A stretch of DNA of 38,992 bases from an uncultured Peptococcaceae bacterium (GTDB lineage Bacteria > Bacillota > Dehalobacteriia > UBA4068), in contig CASEQE010000054.1 in assembly GCA_949289995.1 (NCBI GenBank), forward strand, positions 1-38,992, given 5' to 3'. Position 1 is the first letter of the stretch; each line of letters begins with the position of its first letter. The notes beneath the pieces were generated by a model that saw nothing but the letters and a program-made list of their open reading frames with translations, made no database searches and was not told the DNA's origin. Both the position numbers and the translations under genes were made by a program. This document shows positions 32,900 to 38,992 of the stretch, in pieces.

Positions 32900-35053
32900 A
32901 TGTTAGATGCTTTACAACAGCTCAATACGGAACAACTGGCGGCAACGACTACCACCGAAGGCTATGTGCGCGTCATTGCCGGCGCTGGCAGCGGCAAAAC
33001 CAAGGCTCTAACCTATCGATATGCTTATTTGGTTCATCAAATGGGCATTTTGCCGGAAAATATTCTCTGCTTAACTTTTAGCAACAAAGCAGCGAATGAA
33101 ATGCGCCAACGGATTCTCGGTATGCTGCCAGACTGCGGCGGCGGCTATATTGCTACTTTTCATAGTTTTTGCGTCTCCGTGTTACAAGAAGATATTTACG
33201 CTTTACAATATCCAGAACGTTTTATCGTTTTAGATAATCGAGATATCGATGACATTTTACAACTGATTTATGAAGAACGCAGCTTATCTTTGCAACATAT
33301 GTCCTTTGCTAAAGCCAGAGATATGATTGAAATAAAAAAACTCAAGGAAATCCCAGACTACTATCTGGATATCCTGGCTATGCCCTTGGACATACTGCGG
33401 CAAAAATACCTACAGGCATCCTCGGTCAAGGATATTATTTTTTACGGTTACCTGTATCAACAAAAGAAATGCTTCGGTTTAGACTACAACGATTTGCTAA
33501 AGTTTACCCTATATTTATTTGCCCAGCATCCAGATATTGGCCAAAAATGGCGGGAACGCTTAACCTATATCATGGTGGACGAGTTTCAAGATATAGATGA
33601 TTTGCAATATCAATTATTGCAGACGCTGGCTTCCTATCATAAAAACCTATTCGTAGTCGGCGACCCCGATCAAACAATATATACTTGGCGCGGCGCCAAC
33701 GGCAAATATTTACTGGACTTTGATAAAGATTTTCCGCAAACTGTAACGATTATGATGATGAAAAACTATCGCTCCACGCCGCAAATCGTCGCCGCCGCAA
33801 ATTCGCTCATCCAACACAATAAAAAACGAATTGCTAAAAATCTGCTTTCCATGCAAGATTCCGGCGACAAACCTCTGTATTTTCATGGCCTGTCCGCACA
33901 AGAAGAAGCGGAGTGGATTTGCAACAAAATCCTAGAATTGCAACAAAATCGCGTTCCCCTATCCTCTATCGCCATATTATACCGCGCCCACTATTTATCT
34001 CGCGTATTAGAAGAAGCTTTATTCAAAAAACAAATTCCATATTACGTCTATAACGGCACGCAATTTTTAGACCGCAGCGAAATCAAAGATGCGTTGGCTT
34101 ATTTGCGCTTAATCGCTTTGCAAGACGATTTATCATTTGCACGAACGGTCAACCGTCCAAAACGGAATATTGGCGAACAACGAATGGCGGCATTGCGCCG
34201 CTATAGTGAAGAGCACCATTGTTCTCTACTGCAAAGCTTGCGACAGAATATCGATGCCGAAGCTTTTAAAAATACTAGGGGCCGGCAATTTCTATCCCTA
34301 GTAGATGAATTTTCCGCCACCGCCGCAACTATGTCCATTTCCGAATTAGCAGGCGCCATTTTGGAAAAAAGCGGGTACGAGGCGGCGTTACGAACCGCAG
34401 GCGATCAAGCACGCCTGGACAATTTAGCTGAATTCAAACAATCCATATACGAGTATGAAACCACTTGCGGCGAAGAAGTGACGTTGGAAAATTATCTGCG
34501 TCACATCGCGTTATTCAATAGTAGCGATATCACCGGCGTAAAAGACGGAGTAAGGTTGGCTACCGTACATACTGCAAAGGGCCTAGAATTCCCCTATGTG
34601 TTTCTTTGCGGCCTCAACGAAGGGGTCTTCCCCAGCAAAAAAATATTAAACATAGAGGGGATGGAAGAAGAAAGACGGCTCGCATTTGTTGCCGTTACCC
34701 GTGCGGAAACCGGACTATATCTAAGCGATTCTCAAGGGCGTAATTTAGACGGCTCCATTCGTTTTCCTTCCCGTTTTTTGTTCAATATCGATCCATCTCT
34801 ATTGGACTTTGTGCGCCCTCCAGATGAAATCCTGGTTCAGCAAGCACAAGAGCGAATCCTTTGGCATGAAAAAGTATTGGCGCGAACCGACATGGAAGCC
34901 GTTTTCCGCCCCGGCGATACGATTGTTCACCCGCTGCTAGGAGAAGGAAAAATTCTTGATACGGATGAACAAAACCATGTCTATACCATTCAGTTTTGTC
35001 AAACCGCTACGCCGCGAAGAATTAGCTTTAAAGCACAGTTACAAAAAAGATAA
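32900..35053 (+). CDS. UvrD/Rep-family SF1A DNA helicase
   Basis: The 717-aa ATP-dependent 3'-5' helicase has all seven motifs: Q-motif LNTEQLAA, Walker A AGAGSGKTKAL (about 28-38), TFSNKAANEM, Walker B VDEFQD, GDPDQTIYTWRGA, KNYRSTPQIV, TVHTAKGLEFPYVFLCGLNE and RRLAFVAVTRAE. The C-terminal 45 residues (PGDTIVHPLLGEGKI) resemble the small Tudor-like end of PcrA. The N-terminal wording differs from true PcrA and there is no adjacent ligA, so it may be a second UvrD-like enzyme rather than the essential one. AAGGAG lies 12 nt before the ATG, a long spacing. Confidence 0.92.
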   Translation: MLDALQQLNTEQLAATTTTEGYVRVIAGAGSGKTKALTYRYAYLVHQMGILPENILCLTFSNKAANEMRQRILGMLPDCGGGYIATFHSFCVSVLQEDIYALQYPERFIVLDNRDIDDILQLIYEERSLSLQHMSFAKARDMIEIKKLKEIPDYYLDILAMPLDILRQKYLQASSVKDIIFYGYLYQQKKCFGLDYNDLLKFTLYLFAQHPDIGQKWRERLTYIMVDEFQDIDDLQYQLLQTLASYHKNLFVVGDPDQTIYTWRGANGKYLLDFDKDFPQTVTIMMMKNYRSTPQIVAAANSLIQHNKKRIAKNLLSMQDSGDKPLYFHGLSAQEEAEWICNKILELQQNRVPLSSIAILYRAHYLSRVLEEALFKKQIPYYVYNGTQFLDRSEIKDALAYLRLIALQDDLSFARTVNRPKRNIGEQRMAALRRYSEEHHCSLLQSLRQNIDAEAFKNTRGRQFLSLVDEFSATAATMSISELAGAILEKSGYEAALRTAGDQARLDNLAEFKQSIYEYETTCGEEVTLENYLRHIALFNSSDITGVKDGVRLATVHTAKGLEFPYVFLCGLNEGVFPSKKILNIEGMEEERRLAFVAVTRAETGLYLSDSQGRNLDGSIRFPSRFLFNIDPSLLDFVRPPDEILVQQAQERILWHEKVLARTDMEAVFRPGDTIVHPLLGEGKILDTDEQNHVYTIQFCQTATPRRISFKAQLQKR

Positions 35054-35246
35054 TCCTGTATGGAAATTCATATGTAGAAGCAATCGTAGATAATAAAAAT
35101 AGCACATTTCTGACGTTGGTCGAAAGTGCAAATTTTACAGAAGTTTTTCCTATTTTAGCATATAAATTTATTGCGCCTACCGCTTTTATTTGATATACTC
35201 ATGGGTATGGCACATACAAATATTCATTAGATTACATGAGGTATGG

Positions 35247-36578
35247 ATGATTATGAAAACAAACAACAATATGCCTGAAGCGGTTCACATAGCCGTCATA
35301 GGCTTAGGTACTGTTGGTAGCGGCGCCGTTACGGTATTATGCCAAAATCACGAAGTCATTGCCGCCCGCGCCCTTCCTATTCACGTGACGCGACTAATCG
35401 ACGTGGATATACAACGAGCTGCCGACTTATGCGCAAAATTAAACCTGCCTCAATCTATCGTTAGCAATCGTTGGCAAGATGCCGTGGACGATCCCAATAT
35501 TGATATCATCGTAGAAGTGATCGGCGGCGTCACAATAGCCAAAGAATTGATTTGCTCGGCTTTACGTGCGGGTAAAAGCGTGGTTACCGCTAACAAAGAT
35601 TTAATGGCGGCCCATGGCGGCGAATTATTGCAGCTAGCGGCGGAGCACCATGTAGACCTATTTTTTGAAGCCAGCGTCGCCGGAGGCATACCCGTAATCC
35701 AAGCGGTGAAAGAAAGCTTAGCGGGGAATCGTTTTAGCCAAATTATGGGCATACTAAACGGTACCACAAACTATATTCTCACCATGATGTGCGAACAAGG
35801 CGCAGACTTTGCCCAGGCTTTGTCCGAAGCCCAGGCTTTGGGTTTCGCCGAAGCCGATCCTACCAACGACGTAGAGGGATATGATGCAGCAAGAAAAATC
35901 GCTATTCTCGCTTCCATCGCCTATAATAGCCGGGTAAACGACACTATGGTCGCCACGGAAGGCATTAGCCAAATCAGCAGTTGGGATATCGCCTATGCCG
36001 ATGAATTTGGCTATGTAATCAAAAGTATTGGTCTTGCCCGTTTCGATGGGGAAATGATCGATGTACGAGTCCATCCAGCTATGATCAAAAAAGGACATCC
36101 GCTAGCCTCCGTTCGCGATTCCTATAACGCCGTCTTTATCACTGGCGACGCGGTAGAAAACGCTATGCTTTATGGCCGTGGCGCCGGTTCGCTTCCTACC
36201 GGCAGCGCCATTGCCGGCGACGTTGTCGCAGCCGCCCGTAATATTGCCCACCATTCCTGCAACCGTTGGGGCTGCACCTGCTACCAGCAACTGCCCATTC
36301 GTCCTTTGGCCGATACCATTAGCAAATATTATGTTCGTATACAGGTTTTCGACAGAGTAGGCGTCTTTGCCGCAATGGCTAAAGTGCTAGGCGATTGTCA
36401 AGTAAGTATGGATTCCGTTATGCAAAAAAGAAGAATTGATGCGGAACAAACCGAAATCGTAGTCATAACCCATAAAGTTCGTCATGAAAATTTGGTAAAA
36501 GCTTTAGAGGCTTTAACCGATTTGGATTGCATCGTAAAGGTCAACAACTATATACGAGTGGAGGATGAGGATATTTAA
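35247..36578 (+). CDS. hom: Homoserine dehydrogenase
   Basis: It reduces aspartate semialdehyde to homoserine. The 443-aa protein has the NAD(P)-binding GLGTVGSG (19-26), TANKDLMA, ASVAGGIPVIQ, and the signature NGTTNYILT with AQALGFAEADPTNDVEG, which holds the catalytic Asp/Lys region. A C-terminal ACT domain (about 355-440, VRIQVFDRVGVFAAMA) suggests threonine feedback. The ORF extends to a TTG at 35190, but the ATG at 35247 has GAGG 5 nt upstream; a second ATG lies two codons later. Its stop overlaps the thrB start by 1 bp. No T-box is seen in the 193-bp upstream gap. Confidence 0.95.
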   Translation: MIMKTNNNMPEAVHIAVIGLGTVGSGAVTVLCQNHEVIAARALPIHVTRLIDVDIQRAADLCAKLNLPQSIVSNRWQDAVDDPNIDIIVEVIGGVTIAKELICSALRAGKSVVTANKDLMAAHGGELLQLAAEHHVDLFFEASVAGGIPVIQAVKESLAGNRFSQIMGILNGTTNYILTMMCEQGADFAQALSEAQALGFAEADPTNDVEGYDAARKIAILASIAYNSRVNDTMVATEGISQISSWDIAYADEFGYVIKSIGLARFDGEMIDVRVHPAMIKKGHPLASVRDSYNAVFITGDAVENAMLYGRGAGSLPTGSAIAGDVVAAARNIAHHSCNRWGCTCYQQLPIRPLADTISKYYVRIQVFDRVGVFAAMAKVLGDCQVSMDSVMQKRRIDAEQTEIVVITHKVRHENLVKALEALTDLDCIVKVNNYIRVEDEDI

Positions 36579-37489
36579 TGGCTACTACAGGTTTCCGAAT
36601 TCAAATTCCCGCCACAACGGCAAATTGTGGTTGCGGCTATGACAGTTTCGGTATGGCGTTAGGTTACTATAATTATATTGAAATGCAGCCCAGCGAAGCT
36701 TTCTCGATTAAAATCGAAGGCGAAGGCGCCAATTCGTTAGCTGATACGGCGCAAAACTTAATCGTCCGCTCCGCTCAAGCCGCCTATGATCTGGCTGGCA
36801 TATCCATGCCCCCGCTTTCCATTCTCTGCCAAAATTATATTCCTTTGGCACGCGGCATGGGTAGTTCTTCGGCGGCAATCGTGGGCGGTATTTATGGCGC
36901 AAACTTACTGATGGGGAAAATTCTCGATTATCAAGCCATGCTGGAGCTAGCCAGTAAAATTGAAGGCCACCCCGACAACGTGGCCCCGGCCCTATATGGC
37001 GGCTTTACCGTTATTGCCAGCGAGGGCGGCAAACAATATGTAAAAAAAGTTTCCCTACCCGCTTCGCTGCATGCGGTTTTGGCTTCCCCCGATTTTCCCA
37101 TCTCCACCAAAAAAGCTAGGGCGATTATGCCCCGCAGCGTTTCGCTGGACGATGCGGTATATAATCTCAGTCATGCCGCTTACCTTGCCCTATCGATAGC
37201 AGAAGGCGATATGGCCGGCCTTCGAGCCATGTTGTTCGACCGTTTGCACCAACCGTATCGTTTCACCTTGATCAAAGGCGCGCAAGAAGTTGTGGAGGCC
37301 GCCATCGCAGCCGGGGCGATCGGCTGTGTGATCAGCGGGTCCGGACCTACCATGATTGCATTTACAGAAAACGATCCGGTTTTGATGGAAAATATAGGTG
37401 GCGCCATGCAGGAAGCTTTTGCTGCAGCAGACGTTACTGCACAAATCAGAACGGTGGCCATGGATAATCAAGGCGTAAGATTAGCATAG
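36578..37489 (+). CDS. thrB: Homoserine kinase
   Basis: A GHMP-family kinase converting homoserine to O-phosphohomoserine for threonine synthesis. The 303-aa protein has the N-terminal PATTANCGCGYDSFGMALG, where the usual ANLGPGFD is ANCGCGYD. It also has the ATP loop LARGMGSSSAAIVGG and the C-terminal AIGCVISGSGPTMIAF. Its ATG is joined to the hom stop (TAATG) with GAGG 7 nt upstream, so coupling is likely. It lies 39 bp before lysC. No thrC is in the window. Confidence 0.95.
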   Translation: MATTGFRIQIPATTANCGCGYDSFGMALGYYNYIEMQPSEAFSIKIEGEGANSLADTAQNLIVRSAQAAYDLAGISMPPLSILCQNYIPLARGMGSSSAAIVGGIYGANLLMGKILDYQAMLELASKIEGHPDNVAPALYGGFTVIASEGGKQYVKKVSLPASLHAVLASPDFPISTKKARAIMPRSVSLDDAVYNLSHAAYLALSIAEGDMAGLRAMLFDRLHQPYRFTLIKGAQEVVEAAIAAGAIGCVISGSGPTMIAFTENDPVLMENIGGAMQEAFAAADVTAQIRTVAMDNQGVRLA

Positions 37490-37528
37490 CTAGACTTATA
37501 TCGCGTATCTTAATTCTGGGAGGATAAA

Positions 37529-38755
37529 ATGGCAATTATCGTACAAAAATTTGGCGGCAGTTCCGTCGCCAACGCAGAAAGAATTCAAAGAGTAGCGCGA
37601 AGAGTAGCGGAAGCTGCATCGGAAGGCAATCAAGTGGCGGTAGTGGTTTCCGCAATGGGCGATACCACCGACGATTTAATCGCTTTAGCTAACCAACTCA
37701 ATCGCAAACCCCCGGTTCGTGAAATGGATATGCTGCTTTCGACCGGTGAACAACAATCCATCGCTTTATTGGCTATGGCATTGCACGCATTGGGACATAA
37801 AGCAATTTCTCTAACCGGTGCGCAAGCTGGTTATCATACCGACGGCATTTATTCTCGCGCAAAAATTTTGAATATAGATAGTAAACGAGTGCTTAATGAA
37901 TTGAATAAAGGTAATATTGTTGTCGTTGCCGGATTCCAAGGAATAGACGAACAAGGCGAAATTACTACCTTAGGGCGAGGCGGCTCCGATACCAGCGCCG
38001 TAGCGTTAGCCATCGCTTTAAACGCCGACTTGTGCGAAATTTATACCGACGTAGACGGCGTATATACCGCCGATCCCCGTATTATCAAAACCGCCTGGAA
38101 AATTCCAGAAATATCCTATGATGAAATGCTGGAAATGGCTGCCATGGGCGCCTTGGTTTTGCAGCCACGTAGCGTGGAGTTGGCCAAACAATACAATATA
38201 CCTTTGCACGTACGTTCAAGTTTTAACCATTCTCAAGGCACGATTGTTAAGGAGGTTGCCCATATGCAAAAAGATTTGGAGCAGGAATTGATCGTCTGCG
38301 GCGTCGCCCATGATTTGCACGTTTTGAAAACGACTATTTTTGGCGTACCTGATCAGCCCGGCGTTTCGGCGCTTATCTTCGGTCTACTGGCAGCAGAAGG
38401 AATCAATGTGGATATGATTATCCAAAGTGGCACCAGAGAAGATAAACAGGATATCTCTTTTACCTGCGGCAGAGACGATAAAGACAACGTAGAAAGACTT
38501 GCCCAGCAAATGGTTAAAGAATTAAATGCGCAAAGCTATTTGCTAGAAGATAATATTGCCAAGATTTCTATCGTCGGCGCAGGTATGATGACCCATCCGG
38601 GCGTTGCGGCTACCATGTTTAAAACCCTGGCCGATATTGATTGCAATATCTTGATGATTGCCACCTCTGAAATTAAAATTTCTTGCATTATCGACGAAAC
38701 CAAAATCAATGAAGCCGCCATCGCGCTGCACACAGCCTTCCATCTAGATAGGTAA
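37529..38755 (+). CDS. lysC: Aspartate kinase (alpha subunit frame)
   Basis: It phosphorylates aspartate, the first step to lysine, threonine and methionine. The 408-aa monofunctional enzyme has the kinase signature MAIIVQKFGGSSVA, TLGRGGSDTSAVALA and YTDVDGVYTADPRI, then two ACT domains from about residue 262 (GVPDQPGVSALIFGLL). AGGAGG-like GGGAGG stands 5 nt before the ATG. The length equals that of Bacillus aspartokinase II, and an internal ribosome site at codon 246 allows a separate beta subunit. It completes the hom-thrB-lysC run. Confidence 0.97.
   Translation: MAIIVQKFGGSSVANAERIQRVARRVAEAASEGNQVAVVVSAMGDTTDDLIALANQLNRKPPVREMDMLLSTGEQQSIALLAMALHALGHKAISLTGAQAGYHTDGIYSRAKILNIDSKRVLNELNKGNIVVVAGFQGIDEQGEITTLGRGGSDTSAVALAIALNADLCEIYTDVDGVYTADPRIIKTAWKIPEISYDEMLEMAAMGALVLQPRSVELAKQYNIPLHVRSSFNHSQGTIVKEVAHMQKDLEQELIVCGVAHDLHVLKTTIFGVPDQPGVSALIFGLLAAEGINVDMIIQSGTREDKQDISFTCGRDDKDNVERLAQQMVKELNAQSYLLEDNIAKISIVGAGMMTHPGVAATMFKTLADIDCNILMIATSEIKISCIIDETKINEAAIALHTAFHLDR
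38264..38755 (+). CDS. lysC: Aspartate kinase beta subunit from an internal in-frame start
   Basis: Inside lysC the ATG of codon 246 is preceded by AAGGAGG with an 8-nt spacer, better than many gene starts here. Translation from it gives a 163-aa protein made only of the regulatory ACT domains. Bacillus subtilis lysC makes exactly this kind of beta subunit from an internal start, so the assignment follows known biology plus the visible ribosome site. It would pair with the alpha chain and bind the feedback inhibitor. Confidence 0.75.
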   Translation: MQKDLEQELIVCGVAHDLHVLKTTIFGVPDQPGVSALIFGLLAAEGINVDMIIQSGTREDKQDISFTCGRDDKDNVERLAQQMVKELNAQSYLLEDNIAKISIVGAGMMTHPGVAATMFKTLADIDCNILMIATSEIKISCIIDETKINEAAIALHTAFHLDR

Positions 38756-38780
38756 ATTTTTTAAAAACCCCAAGAAAATA

Positions 38781-38809
38781 TTGACAAATCTTAATAAAAT
38801 ATATATAAT
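38781..38809 (+). promoter_or_regulatory. Consensus promoter of tRNA-Pro
   Basis: TTGACA and TATAAT match consensus fully with a 17-bp spacer, and the -10 ends 28 bp before the mature tRNA. Confidence 0.9.
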
Positions 38810-38837
38810 AGTTTTTGCCGTCCGATGGGCGGCATAA

Positions 38838-38915
38838 CGGGGCGTAGCTCAGTTTGGCTAGAGCGCTACCTTGGGGTGGTAGAGGTCGCACGTTCAAGTC
38901 GTGTCGCTCCGACCA
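38838..38915 (+). tRNA. tRNA-Pro (anticodon GGG)
   Basis: A 78-nt cloverleaf: the acceptor CGGGGCG pairs with CGCTCCG (one G-T pair), the anticodon stem CTACC/GGTAG holds the loop TTGGGGT with anticodon GGG, the T-loop is TTCAAGT and the CCA is encoded. It reads CCC and CCT codons. Confidence 0.96.
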
Positions 38916-38925
38916 GCTTTGAAAT

Positions 38926-38973
38926 AAAAGCAAGCAGTGATTAGACATTCGTTCTGATACTGGTTGCTTTTTT
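38926..38973 (+). terminator. Terminator of tRNA-Pro
   Basis: AAAAGCAAGCAGT pairs with ACTGGTTGCTTTT (one mismatch) across a long loop, ending in TTTTTT. It shows that the tRNA is probably a single-gene unit. Confidence 0.75.
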
Positions 38974-38992
38974 CAATGCCGGATCTTTTTTA

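Noticed and set aside
35099-35126. GCAC...GTGC hairpin before hom as an attenuator or T-box
   Set aside because: The stem is short with a bulge, no T-run of note follows, and no T-box signature or antiterminator sequence is present in the 193-bp gap.
38706-38948. Minus-strand open frame over the lysC end and tRNA-Pro
   Set aside because: It is antisense to a certain tRNA and a certain coding region and has no protein features.

Overview
The window looks like a chromosomal segment of a low-to-moderate G+C member of the Bacillota, probably a Clostridia-type or related lineage. This rests on gene order and families. The tmk-holB-yaaT-yabA-trmN6-rsmI block and the yybS-rplI-dnaB block follow the Bacillus order. 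There is also a CotF-type coat protein, a G5/LysM/M23 wall hydrolase, an rlmH-protease-yycJ cluster, strong AGGAGG ribosome binding sites, and a lysC with the Bacillus-type internal start. No rRNA, CRISPR array or intact transposon is visible. The species cannot be named from the sequence alone.

Layout. 1-730: the 3' end of a tyrosine integrase pointing at the 3' end of a tRNA-Lys gene, so the left edge is one boundary of an integrated element lying mostly outside the window. 885-10911 (minus strand): housekeeping genes for replication and translation (dnaB, rplI, yybS, an AcoX-type NAD kinase-like gene, alr, rsmI, trmN6, yabA, yaaT, holB, tmk). 11121-14966 (minus): a tightly overlapping run of EamA transporter, HAD phosphatase, membrane-anchored serine protease and DAP-decarboxylase-like lysA. 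15026-16284: a TraX-like membrane protein facing a YfbR-like nucleotidase. 16382-21075 (minus): serA with a fully consensus promoter, a degenerate HD-GYP membrane protein, rlmH, a PDZ-less HtrA-type protease and YycJ. 21293-26480: a small metal-binding protein, a 2x[4Fe-4S] ferredoxin, the M23 hydrolase, a lipoprotein 5'-nucleotidase and a flavin reductase. 26664-30053 (minus): tRNA-Arg, then a zur-znuA-znuC-znuB zinc uptake operon behind a perfect inverted repeat at its promoter. 30185-35053: a CotF-like protein divergent from a YyaL-type protein, then an SF1 helicase. 35247-38755: hom-thrB-lysC, the aspartate-to-homoserine-phosphate branch. 38838-38915: tRNA-Pro.

How the parts fit together. 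Several genes serve aspartate-family and cell-wall metabolism (lysC, hom, thrB, lysA, alr, M23), but they sit in separate transcription units. The zinc operon is the clearest complete regulatory circuit: sensor, binding protein, ATPase, permease and a candidate operator covering the start site. I found no obviously new defence or biosynthetic system. The points most worth following are the candidate zinc operator, the apparently leaderless traX-like gene inside a divergent palindrome, the HD-GYP protein that has lost its metal ligands, the absence of c-di-AMP genes from two loci where they usually sit, and the tRNA-Lys integration boundary.
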